Assembly: GCA_948437815.1 (NCBI GenBank)
Contig: CAOJKG010000015.1
Location: forward strand, 1 to 15,824
Reading direction: 5' to 3'
DNA: 15,824 nucleotides
Source: an uncultured Mycoplasmatota bacterium
GTDB lineage: Bacteria; Bacillota_I; Bacilli_A; RF39; UBA660
This document shows positions 1 through 6,281 of this stretch, piece by piece. The translations under genes and the position numbers were made by a program. Position 1 is the stretch's first letter; every line of letters starts with the position of its first letter. The notes below the pieces were generated by a model. That model made no database searches. It saw only the letters and a program-made list of their open reading frames with translations, and was not told where the DNA came from.

Positions 1-85
1 TCCTTTCTAAATTTTATTAACCATCAATCTTATATATTACAGCGGATTGATTTTTGGAAATATATTTCTATATTCCTTGGGTTTC
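1..85 (-). other. 5' leader of a gene starting just outside the window
   Basis: Transcription from the promoter at 92-120 would begin near 85 and run off the left edge. The last bases before the edge read AGAAAGGA on the minus strand (8-1), a good ribosome binding site, so the start codon probably lies a few bases beyond position 1. The leader can form two hairpins: 76-56 (GGAATATA against TATATTTCC, one bulged base) and 51-23 (ATCAATC against GATTGAT, 15-base loop). I recognise no named riboswitch or T-box. The gene itself is not visible. Confidence 0.55.
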
Positions 86-91
86 TTGTAG

Positions 92-120
92 ATTATAACA
101 CAAAAAATATAAAAATACAA
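92..120 (-). promoter_or_regulatory. Promoter with extended -10 for the gene off the left edge
   Basis: On the minus strand there is TTGTAT (120-115), a 17-base spacer, and TATAAT (97-92) preceded by TGT, giving an extended -10 element. This matches the sigma-A consensus well. The -35 hexamer lies inside the 3' arm of the terminator hairpin of the upstream operon, so termination and initiation share bases. Confidence 0.75.
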
Positions 121-138
121 CCTTTGTTAGTTGTATTT
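102..138 (-). terminator. Intrinsic terminator of the ruvX-to-greA operon
   Basis: A perfect 9-bp inverted repeat (AAATACAAC at 138-130, GTTGTATTT at 121-113) with an 8-base loop is followed by a T-rich tract containing six consecutive T (107-102). It begins six bases after the stop codon of the 136-residue gene. The stem is AT-rich, but the architecture is clear. Confidence 0.75.
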
Positions 139-143
139 GTCCC

Positions 144-554
144 TTATCTAGAAGCTGGCCTTGAACTTAGAAGATATTGTTCTTCAGGATCTAACAAAAA
201 AGCATAATCTTCAAAATTTAATCTTCCACTTTCATTAAGTTCTATATCTTTATTTTTTAGGCAATAGTCTTCAACATAAGCTATTTTAACTACATTATTA
301 TTTATAGTAGCATAAATTATATTTTTGCTAAAAGGAAGCACTAATTCAAATGTTTTATCTTCCTTTATTCTAATTATTCCTACTCTTAAATCGCCACTGT
401 TCTTGCCATAACGAAAATTTATTTCCCTAGCTATTATAACAAATAAATCTCCTTTTTTTTGAAAGTAAGGGTTTATTTCATTTATTAACCTTAAATTCTG
501 CTCGGGTATTTCTAACAGCTCGGGTATTTCGGACTCATTTTCCACACTTGTCAT
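144..554 (-). CDS. Hypothetical protein (136 aa), last gene of the greA operon
   Basis: I do not recognise this protein. It is 136 residues long and appears soluble, with no signal peptide or membrane segment. The first 20 residues are acidic and contain a short repeat (EIPELLEIPE, residues 9-18) encoded by duplicated DNA. The central part (about 36-95) alternates hydrophobic and polar residues, suggesting beta strands, and the C-terminal part is acidic. The ATG at 554 follows the greA stop by 11 bases. Its ribosome binding site AGAAGGA overlaps that TAG stop, so translation is probably coupled to greA. The operon terminator follows directly. Position implies co-expression with greA and the tRNA-modification genes, but gives no specific function. 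Confidence 0.7.
   Translation of the reverse strand: MTSVENESEIPELLEIPEQNLRLINEINPYFQKKGDLFVIIAREINFRYGKNSGDLRVGIIRIKEDKTFELVLPFSKNIIYATINNNVVKIAYVEDYCLKNKDIELNESGRLNFEDYAFLLDPEEQYLLSSRPASR
500..530. repeat. Short direct repeat inside the 136-aa gene
   Basis: GCTCGGGTATTTC occurs at 500-512 and again at 518-530, an 18-base period with under two copies. It encodes the duplicated EIPE peptide. The length is a multiple of three, so the reading frame is kept. It looks like a recent in-frame tandem duplication and is locally richer in GC than its surroundings. Confidence 0.8.
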
Positions 555-565
555 ATTTATTCCTT

Positions 566-1033
566 CTATTTAACACTTTTTAACAAAACTTCATAAGAAC
601 CATTTGGACTTTCAACTGATATAGTTTCCCCTGCTTTATGACCTATTACAGCTTTGCCAATCGGAGACTCATTGGAAATTTTATTATTAAAAGCATCAGC
701 CTCTAATGAACCAACAAGTTTAAATTCTTCTTCATCTCCAGGTTCATACTCAACAACGATTGTAGAACCAACATTAGCAACATTTTTATCTTTATTATCA
801 ACTATTTCACAATGTTCTAATTTGTATTCTAATTCTTTAATTCTGCTTTCTAATTGTGCTTGTTCATTACGTGCAGCATCATAGTCAGCGTTTTCAGATA
901 AATCGCCTAAACTTCTAGCATATTTTAAAGTTGCTATAACCTCAGGCCTTTTATTTTGTTTTAAATCATTTAACTCCGCTTCTAGCTCTAAATAACCCTC
1001 GGGAGTCATTATTACTTTATTTTCTTTTTTCAT
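566..1033 (-). CDS. greA: Transcription elongation factor GreA
   Basis: GreA inserts a coiled coil into the secondary channel of RNA polymerase and stimulates cleavage of backtracked RNA. The 155-residue product is close to the usual ~158. An N-terminal antiparallel coiled coil (about residues 10-75) carries the tip motif GDLSENADYDAAR, with acidic residues D44 and E47 in the positions that coordinate the catalytic metal. An FKBP-like C-terminal domain follows, containing SPIGKAVIGHKAGE. The ATG has a strong site, TGAGGTGAAG, upstream. It lies 41 bases after the yrrO-like gene with no terminator between, so it is probably in the same transcript. In B. subtilis udk sits between yrrO and greA; it is missing here. 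The assignment is very secure. Confidence 0.97.
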   Translation of the reverse strand: MKKENKVIMTPEGYLELEAELNDLKQNKRPEVIATLKYARSLGDLSENADYDAARNEQAQLESRIKELEYKLEHCEIVDNKDKNVANVGSTIVVEYEPGDEEEFKLVGSLEADAFNNKISNESPIGKAVIGHKAGETISVESPNGSYEVLLKSVK

Positions 1034-1074
1034 TCTTCTTCACCTCAAATAAAATTTGCACTTACAAAAGGATA

Positions 1075-2262
1075 CTACAAATAGTTGCTTTTGTCAAATA
1101 CTTTTAATCGCATCATAGATCCTTTTGACATTTTTGGTAAACCACTTAAATATGTTAGCATTCTTGGATGTCTAGCTATGTCGATATTCTCATGATTTTC
1201 ATTATATATTTTAGTTATAGTATAAGTAAATGGTTCCATATTTGGACCAAAAAATTCAACTACATCTCCTATTTTAAAATAGTTTCTTTGTTCTAGTAAT
1301 ATTTCATTATCACTACTTTCTAATACTATTCCTAAAAAGTCTTGATTTGACTCCTCAGTCCTTCCTAAATAATATTGTTCTTTATCACTTGGAAATTTGT
1401 CATAAAATTGAGGAGCGCTTTCTCTATTCGCACATCTATTCATGATGTCATTAGAATATAGTATGTCGTTTAACTTTAAATTATGCATTTTTATTTTATC
1501 AATTATTTTACGATATTCAGATATAATAGTTGCTATATAATAAACTGATCTCATTCTACCTTCAATCTTAAAAGAATTTACACCTATATTTATCATATCT
1601 TCTATATATTTAGCCATATTTAAATCTTTTGGCGTCATACTAAAAGGTTCTCTCTCATTTTCGATATCAAAGGTCCAACGGCATATTTGGGCACACCCTC
1701 CTCGATTAGCATCGCGATTGGTAAAGACATTTGATAATACACATTTGCCACTAAAACTAGTACACATAGCTCCTTGGATAAACCCTTCTAAATCTAAACC
1801 CGTTTTATCTTTAATATCTTTAATATCTTCTCTATTTGCTTCTCTTGCTAATACTACTCGCTTAGCTCCTAACTTTTTATAAAATAAAGCTGCTTCCGCA
1901 TTTAACGTGCTCGCTTGAGTTGAAATATGAACCTCTAAAGGAATATTATTATCTTTAATTATTTTAATGACTGCGATATCGCTTATAATTATAGCATCTA
2001 CTCCAATATCTGCTAACTCTTCTAAATATTCTTTTAACCCATCTAAATCTTTATTGTGTAAAACAATATTAACTGTGACATATACTCTTTTATTTAAATT
2101 ATGCGCGAATTCACAAGCTTCTTTTAATTCACTATTGCTAAAATTTATAGCATTGGCACGTAGTGAAAAACGATAACCACCAATATAACAAGCATCAGCA
2201 CCATAAAGATAAGCTATTTTTAAACGTTCTAAATTGCCCGCAGGAGCAAGTAACTCTATCAT
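1075..2262 (-). CDS. yrrO: U32 family protein, tRNA 5-hydroxyuridine synthesis (YrrO/TrhP2-like)
   Basis: The U32 family is named as peptidases, but YrrN/YrrO (TrhP1/TrhP2) of B. subtilis are needed for prephenate-dependent formation of 5-hydroxyuridine at tRNA position 34. This 395-residue protein has a TIM-barrel-like N-terminal half opening with IELLAPAGNLERLK. It carries the U32 signature at about 159-177 (EGF..GAMC.....GKC.LS). Cysteines C167, C174, C190 and C194 are candidate iron-sulfur ligands. A C-terminal beta-rich region follows residue 290. The ATG has the strong site AAAGGAGGA and overlaps the stop of the yrrN-like gene by four bases (ATGA), indicating coupling. TrmR, which methylates the product, is encoded two genes upstream. 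The family is certain; the exact reaction follows from orthology and context. Confidence 0.93.
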   Translation of the reverse strand: MIELLAPAGNLERLKIAYLYGADACYIGGYRFSLRANAINFSNSELKEACEFAHNLNKRVYVTVNIVLHNKDLDGLKEYLEELADIGVDAIIISDIAVIKIIKDNNIPLEVHISTQASTLNAEAALFYKKLGAKRVVLAREANREDIKDIKDKTGLDLEGFIQGAMCTSFSGKCVLSNVFTNRDANRGGCAQICRWTFDIENEREPFSMTPKDLNMAKYIEDMINIGVNSFKIEGRMRSVYYIATIISEYRKIIDKIKMHNLKLNDILYSNDIMNRCANRESAPQFYDKFPSDKEQYYLGRTEESNQDFLGIVLESSDNEILLEQRNYFKIGDVVEFFGPNMEPFTYTITKIYNENHENIDIARHPRMLTYLSGLPKMSKGSMMRLKVFDKSNYL

Positions 2263-3071
2263 GGTCTTTCCTCCTTTATTCTAAATATGGTTTCTTCTTC
2301 ACTTAAATATTTGTATGGATATTTGTCTTCAAAATTATCAGTATTATTATTTAATATTTTAATAATATCTTCAGTTGGTATAAATAATGTATTAATAAGA
2401 TTGTAGAAAATATTACTAGAATTTTGTAAAGCTAAATTGTTAAATGGTTCATTTGTATAAATCATTGTTCCATAATTGTTTTCAATAGCTTTGACACTTT
2501 TTTTACTAATACTTTCTTCTAAAGTTGTTTCTTTTTCTATATTTGTTTTAAAGTGATTGTTATAATTAGTTAATAAAGTTCTTCTAGAATACATAATTGC
2601 TACATGACCAAATGCATATAAAACTAAAGGCTTAATTGCTTTTTTTAGAATTTCTTCGGTTTCTTCTTTAGTAATATCGGTTGAAATAACTACACTGTCA
2701 GCATATTCTAAAAATGAATTTATAGTTTCATAATTACAATTAGAATGACTTAAAAACAAGATTTTTGTTAACTTACTTTTAGTTTCTATCAAAATATTTA
2801 ATATGCCTATATCGTCAAATACGATTCCTTTTATATTACTTGGTAGATTTTTTAACAGTTTTTTAAAGTTATTAATTCCTTCTTTATCTAATATTCGATT
2901 AATATATATATAGCTTTCTTCTTTTATTTCTTCTATTTCAAAACAAGGCATTCCTACACAAAAATCTTTAACTGGAAAAAGGAAAGTAATACTACTTTCT
3001 TGACATTTATTTTTTAAAGTTTCAACTATTTCATTATTAGTTACTAACACTAAATTATTATTTTTTATCAT
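2259..3071 (-). CDS. yrrN: U32-like partner protein (YrrN/TrhP1-like), short and lacking the Cys motif
   Basis: This is assigned mainly from position between trmR and the yrrO-like gene, as in B. subtilis, with a recognisable but divergent U32 relation. It is 270 residues, soluble, and shorter than its B. subtilis counterpart (about 300 residues as I recall). Where U32 enzymes carry Cys-x(6)-Cys, this protein has AIMYSRRTLLTNY (about 158-170), so the iron-sulfur cysteines are absent. The nearest cysteines (C23, C38, C43, C112) lie elsewhere. It probably acts as a partner of the YrrO-like protein rather than as a separate iron-sulfur enzyme; that is inference. The ATG lies 14 bases inside the end of trmR with only a weak purine stretch before it, so translation is probably coupled. 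The TGA stop overlaps the next start. Confidence 0.82.
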   Translation of the reverse strand: MIKNNNLVLVTNNEIVETLKNKCQESSITFLFPVKDFCVGMPCFEIEEIKEESYIYINRILDKEGINNFKKLLKNLPSNIKGIVFDDIGILNILIETKSKLTKILFLSHSNCNYETINSFLEYADSVVISTDITKEETEEILKKAIKPLVLYAFGHVAIMYSRRTLLTNYNNHFKTNIEKETTLEESISKKSVKAIENNYGTMIYTNEPFNNLALQNSSNIFYNLINTLFIPTEDIIKILNNNTDNFEDKYPYKYLSEEETIFRIKEERP

Positions 3072-3654
3072 CTTTTTTCACACTTACTGATAAACCATCA
3101 CCAACATCATAAAAATTGGTGTCAAATTCATTATTGCTTTTTAAAAATTCTATATAGTCCTCTATTTTGCTAACTAAGCCTCTTAAATTCTTAGATTCTA
3201 TTTCTTGTGATTTGCCAACATTTCCATGGAATTTTAAATTATCGGTAATAATTACACCATTTGGTTTTAAGAAATATTTAAACTTTTCAAAAAACTTTTG
3301 ATATTGCCCTTTGGCTGCATCTATAAATATCATATCATAAGATGTATTAGTTAAATTTACTTCTAAAGCATCTTGAAATACAACATTTATCTTTTGATCA
3401 AAATTGCATTTTTTAACATTTTTTACACATTCCATATATCTTGCATTATCTCTTTCAATAGTGGTTACTGTTACTTCAGGTGCTACACTTGCCATTAAAA
3501 TACTAGAATAGCCAATTGCGCTTCCTATTTCTAATATGCTCTTTATATTATTCGCTTTTATGTATTTCATAATAAAAGTTATAGATTCTTTTTCAATTAT
3601 TGGGACATTATGCTCGGAGGCATAATTTTCCATTTCAAGTATTAATTCTTTCAA
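3058..3654 (-). CDS. trmR: tRNA 5-hydroxyuridine O-methyltransferase (TrmR/YrrM)
   Basis: TrmR methylates 5-hydroxyuridine at wobble position 34 to 5-methoxyuridine using S-adenosylmethionine. The 198-residue protein has the class I fold of the COMT-like O-methyltransferase family. The SAM-binding LEIGSAIGYS lies at 41-50 and E67 ends the second strand. The motif IDAAKGQY starts at 111 and TDN is at 137-139; D112, D138 and N139 are the expected metal ligands. The chosen start is TTG at 3654, nine bases after AAAGGAG. An ATG at 3661 is out of frame and opens an eight-codon ORF. An in-frame ATG at 3633 (residue 8) is an alternative start but too far from the ribosome binding site. Neighbouring U32 genes supply its substrate. 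Function is strongly supported by orthology and context. Confidence 0.92.
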   Translation of the reverse strand: MKELILEMENYASEHNVPIIEKESITFIMKYIKANNIKSILEIGSAIGYSSILMASVAPEVTVTTIERDNARYMECVKNVKKCNFDQKINVVFQDALEVNLTNTSYDMIFIDAAKGQYQKFFEKFKYFLKPNGVIITDNLKFHGNVGKSQEIESKNLRGLVSKIEDYIEFLKSNNEFDTNFYDVGDGLSVSVKKDDKK

Positions 3655-3670
3655 AATTCATTTCTCCTTT

Positions 3671-3705
3671 AAGTACATTTTCTTAATTTATCTATTTATG
3701 TACTT
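3671..3705 (-). promoter_or_regulatory. Intercistronic hairpin between mltG and trmR
   Basis: A perfect 8-bp inverted repeat (AAGTACAT at 3705-3698, ATGTACTT at 3678-3671) with a 19-base loop occupies the mltG-trmR gap. It begins at the last base of the mltG stop and ends where the trmR ribosome binding site AAAGGAG begins. No U tract follows, so it is not an intrinsic terminator. It could be an RNA processing or stability element, or tune trmR translation; the role is inferred. Confidence 0.5.
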
Positions 3706-4784
3706 TATTTATTATATGTGTACCATAAGCCAGAGGCCTTTAGTTCATTTTTTTTATTATCATGTTCAGAACCTGTTTTGGTAAAATAGGTTTTCTTATA
3801 TTTATCTGCGACAAAATAATAATAATCATGTTCTTCTGGATTTATAGTTGCGATTAATGATGCGATACTAGGACAACAAATAGGCCCTATTGGAAGTTTA
3901 CCAGCCATAGCTTGCGGCCTTGTATTATAAGCGTTTACTTCATTTATTTCTTTTATATACAAGTCTCTTTCACTAAATTCGACTTTCGCAGCATAATAAG
4001 TTGTTGCATCACTGCCTAAACTCCAATTGTCTTTTAATCTATTATAAAACACTCCTGCGACTCCTGCTCGGTCATCAGAGCCTGCACCTTCTAATTCGAC
4101 AATACTCGCTAAAGTTAATATTTCATGAACGTTATATTTAGAACTATTAATTATTTCTTCATATGTTTTTAATTTACTGCCAAATGTATCTAGCATAACT
4201 TTAACTATTTCTTTTACACTACTATTTTTATAAAATTCATAAGTGCTCGGAAATAAATATCCTTCTAATGGATAATATATTTTATCGTCTAATATGGCAT
4301 CTGTTAAAAACCAATATTTGTTTATTAATTCATTTAAATATTCTTTGTCACTTAATTCAGTGATGACTTCTTCTTTAGTTTTTCCAGTCGCTTCGCCTAT
4401 TTTTCCTGCATAATATGGAAATCTTCTTCCTTCAACAAAGGTAATACTAAAAGTATTTTGATTTTTTTCTTCTTTTATTTTGCCATCATTTATTTTATTT
4501 AAAATTTCTTTTACACTCATATTAGGACTTATCTCGTAGTTCCCAGCTTGTAAATTTAAATCACGATTGAAAATAACATATATATAAGAAGATATTTTGC
4601 TTTTTATTAAGCCTTCTTTTTTTAAATTATTTATTATATCCATTTTTCCTGTGCCTGATGTAATAGTGAATAGTTTTACTTCATTACTTTTAGATACAGG
4701 GGTTAAACCATAAAAATATAATCCAATCAAAATAGCTATAATTGCTATTATTATACTAATAATTATTATTAACTTCTTTTTCAT
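3705..4784 (-). CDS. mltG: Endolytic murein transglycosylase MltG (YrrL)
   Basis: MltG cleaves nascent peptidoglycan glycan strands at the outer face of the membrane and is thought to terminate strand elongation. The 359-residue protein has a short basic N-terminus, one membrane helix (about 5-25), a LysM-like region (about 38-105), and the YceG catalytic domain. In that domain PLEGYLFPSTYEF (172-184) and LASIVELEG (225-233) are recognisable. E230 matches the catalytic glutamate (E218 in E. coli). The usual NTY..xGLPxGPI loop is altered here to NTRPQAMAGKLPIGPICC (287-304), slightly longer and with two adjacent cysteines. The ATG follows the DUF1292 stop by 12 bases with AAAGAGGA overlapping that stop. 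Identity is secure. Confidence 0.95.
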   Translation of the reverse strand: MKKKLIIIISIIIAIIAILIGLYFYGLTPVSKSNEVKLFTITSGTGKMDIINNLKKEGLIKSKISSYIYVIFNRDLNLQAGNYEISPNMSVKEILNKINDGKIKEEKNQNTFSITFVEGRRFPYYAGKIGEATGKTKEEVITELSDKEYLNELINKYWFLTDAILDDKIYYPLEGYLFPSTYEFYKNSSVKEIVKVMLDTFGSKLKTYEEIINSSKYNVHEILTLASIVELEGAGSDDRAGVAGVFYNRLKDNWSLGSDATTYYAAKVEFSERDLYIKEINEVNAYNTRPQAMAGKLPIGPICCPSIASLIATINPEEHDYYYFVADKYKKTYFTKTGSEHDNKKNELKASGLWYTYNK

Positions 4785-4796
4785 TAAAAATCCTCT

Positions 4797-5075
4797 TTAT
4801 TCTCCACTTGTTTTTTCTTCGATCTGAGATAATATAGTTTCAATTAAATTCCATTCTTTCTCAGTTTCAATATCTCTTAACTCAAGCTTTTCGCCATCTT
4901 TATCGTACGTAGCTGCATATGTTATAATGCTGCCATCTTTATCTTTATTATTGTCTGTAAAAACTATATAACTCTTTTTTGTTTCATCTGAATCAAATGT
5001 AAATAAAATTTCATATTCAATAGTTTTACCATTAGCGTCACTTACTGTAAAATAACGCTCACTCTCGTTATTCAT
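4797..5075 (-). CDS. yrzB: DUF1292 family protein (YrzB-like)
   Basis: A small soluble acidic protein of 92 residues, matching DUF1292/UPF0473 in length and in the order of features: a beta-rich first half with EYEILFTFDSDETKKSYIVF, then ITYAATYD, and a C-terminal helix beginning EKEWNLIETIL. The function of the family is not established. The start overlaps the ruvX stop by one base (TAATG), so translation is coupled. Presence between ruvX and mltG is the conserved Firmicutes arrangement and supports the call. Nothing unusual was seen in the sequence. Confidence 0.9.
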   Translation of the reverse strand: MNNESERYFTVSDANGKTIEYEILFTFDSDETKKSYIVFTDNNKDKDGSIITYAATYDKDGEKLELRDIETEKEWNLIETILSQIEEKTSGE

Positions 5076-5494
5076 TAATTTTCCTCTTTCTTTATTAATG
5101 TTTCTAAAATTATCTCTGCCGCTACTCCATCAATTATCTTCTTCCTTTTTTCACGACTCATATCAGCATTTAATAAAATATTTTCTGCTTCAACTGTGCT
5201 TAATCTTTCATCTATTAAAATGATCGGAATATTTACTAGTTTTTCTAATTTATCTTTAAATTTTAAACTACGTTCACTAGCAAACCCATAAGAATTGTTC
5301 ATATTTTTAGGTAACCCTAAGGCTATTTTTTCAATATTATAGTTTTGTACTATTTCAACTACTTCTTTAAGTGCTGTATCATAATCTTCACTTTTAAAAT
5401 GAATTACTTTTAATACACTTGCTATAGTTTTTGTTTTGTCTGTTATAGCTACACCTAAAGTTTTAGTCCCTAAATCTAGTCCTAAATATCTCAT
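5075..5494 (-). CDS. ruvX: RuvX/YqgF family putative Holliday junction resolvase
   Basis: RuvX has an RNase H-like fold and is linked to Holliday junction resolution and, in some bacteria, 16S rRNA 5' maturation. The 139-residue product equals the usual family length. The acidic motifs are present: GLDLGTKTLGVA with D7, ALGLPKNMN (58-66), DERLSTVEAE from 95 (D95, E96), and IDGVAAEIIL with D122. I chose the ATG at 5494, preceded by AGAAAGGA, over the in-frame ATG at 5521. The upstream ATG has no ribosome binding site, and the predicted transcript starts at about that base. It is the first gene of an operon running to position 144. The ireB gene that usually precedes ruvX in Bacilli is absent. 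Confidence 0.95.
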   Translation of the reverse strand: MRYLGLDLGTKTLGVAITDKTKTIASVLKVIHFKSEDYDTALKEVVEIVQNYNIEKIALGLPKNMNNSYGFASERSLKFKDKLEKLVNIPIILIDERLSTVEAENILLNADMSREKRKKIIDGVAAEIILETLIKKEEN

Positions 5495-5526
5495 ATATGG
5501 TTCCTTTCTTCTTGCACACATTTATT

Positions 5527-5555
5527 ATTTTATCAAATTTCTTTTTATATTACAA
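5527..5555 (-). promoter_or_regulatory. Promoter of the ruvX-to-greA operon
   Basis: The minus strand shows TTGTAA (5555-5550), a 17-base spacer, and TAAAAT (5532-5527) preceded by TGA, an extended -10. The start point would be near 5520, leaving a leader of about 25 bases to the ruvX ATG. No terminator separates it from the upstream Lys-rich gene, so some readthrough into the operon is possible. Confidence 0.7.
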
Positions 5556-5584
5556 TACATCCTGTGTTTTGCCAAATATATTAA

Positions 5585-6181
5585 TTATCTATTACGACAG
5601 CTTCCCTGCCAAGTTTTTTTGGTAACCCCATTTCTATCTTGTGTGTAATTATAACAAATAGATCCACTTTCATTGCATATAGCTTTTCTACAATGTGCAC
5701 GCATATTATTCTTATTTACCATTAGTACTATGGCGATTAATAGTGCTAAAGAACCTGCGATTATAAATAATTCATATCCTTTAAGCTTACTATTAAATGT
5801 TTTTTTAGTTTCGATTACTTCAGTTTTTGGTATATCTTCTTGTTTCTCACTCTTTTTAGACTTTGGTATTTGTTTTATTTCTTCATTAGTAATATTTTTA
5901 TTTACAGCTTTCACTTTTTTGGTTTCTATTTTATTTGTTGTACTTTTAGTGCTTTTATTTGTTGAATTATTTACTTTAATAGATTTATTGTTATCTTTAA
6001 TTGCTGTGCTTCTTTGACTGTTTTTTTGAGAGCTTTTTGCTGTTTCATTTTTCTTGGTGGTAGTATTTGTTGCTTTTTTATTATTAGTTGTTTTTTTAGT
6101 AACAGTTTTTTTAGCTGCTCCTGTAGTTTTTGAAGTGCTTTTTTTTGGAGTTTTTTTCTTTGTCTCTTTTTCTTCTTTCAT
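5585..6181 (-). CDS. Lys/Thr/Asn-rich single-pass membrane protein with a 4-Cys tail
   Basis: I do not recognise a named family. The product of 198 residues has three parts. Residues 1-135 form a highly basic, low-complexity tail of Lys, Thr, Ser and Asn resembling histone H1-like tails, apparently disordered. One membrane helix follows (about 137-155). The last 43 residues carry four cysteines (C164, C169, C176, C195) around ICYNY and NGVTKKTWQG. By the positive-inside rule the basic tail is cytoplasmic and the Cys tail is outside, where two disulfides are possible. I chose ATG 6181, with AAAGAGG about ten bases upstream, over the in-frame GTG at 6223. The GTG lies upstream of the predicted transcription start. 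A role in binding nucleic acid or anionic polymers at the membrane is only a guess. Confidence 0.75.
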   Translation of the reverse strand: MKEEKETKKKTPKKSTSKTTGAAKKTVTKKTTNNKKATNTTTKKNETAKSSQKNSQRSTAIKDNNKSIKVNNSTNKSTKSTTNKIETKKVKAVNKNITNEEIKQIPKSKKSEKQEDIPKTEVIETKKTFNSKLKGYELFIIAGSLALLIAIVLMVNKNNMRAHCRKAICNESGSICYNYTQDRNGVTKKTWQGSCRNR

Positions 6182-6213
6182 TTTTTTATAACCTCTTTTT
6201 CTATTTCTTATTA

Positions 6214-6242
6214 ATTGTATCACATAATTTATTTTTAGAAAA
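6214..6242 (-). promoter_or_regulatory. Promoter of the Lys-rich membrane protein gene
   Basis: TACAAT (6219-6214) is preceded by TGA, an extended -10. The -35 position (TTTTCT, 6242-6237, 17-base spacing) is poor and lies in the T tract of the upstream terminator. Transcription would begin near 6207, downstream of the GTG at 6223, which supports the ATG at 6181 as start. Confidence 0.55.
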
Positions 6243-6269
6243 GAAAAAAGCTATACTTTAGCATAACTT
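6238..6269 (-). terminator. Intrinsic terminator of the 390-aa protein gene
   Basis: Nine paired positions (AAGTTATGC at 6269-6261 with GTATAGCTT at 6256-6248, two of them G-U) enclose a TAAA loop. A T-rich tract, TTTTTTCTTTTC, runs into and past the stem end. It starts 13 bases after the stop codon. Confidence 0.8.
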
Positions 6270-6281
6270 AAATTCTATGTT

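Noticed and set aside
654..884. Open frame on the plus strand inside greA
   Set aside because: Antisense to a certain gene, low-complexity product, no ribosome binding site; a shadow of greA codons.
5495..5521. In-frame upstream ATG giving a longer RuvX
   Set aside because: No ribosome binding site, would add residues not typical of the family, and lies at the predicted transcription start.
5673..6017. Plus-strand open frame encoding a hydrophobic 114-residue peptide
   Set aside because: It is the complement of the Lys/Thr-rich repeat-like coding region; antisense of AAA/ACA-type codons gives Phe, Val and Leu, mimicking a membrane protein. No start signal supports it.
6182..6223. In-frame GTG giving a longer Lys-rich protein
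   Set aside because: The GTG overlaps the -10 element of the predicted promoter, while the ATG at 6181 has a well-placed ribosome binding site.
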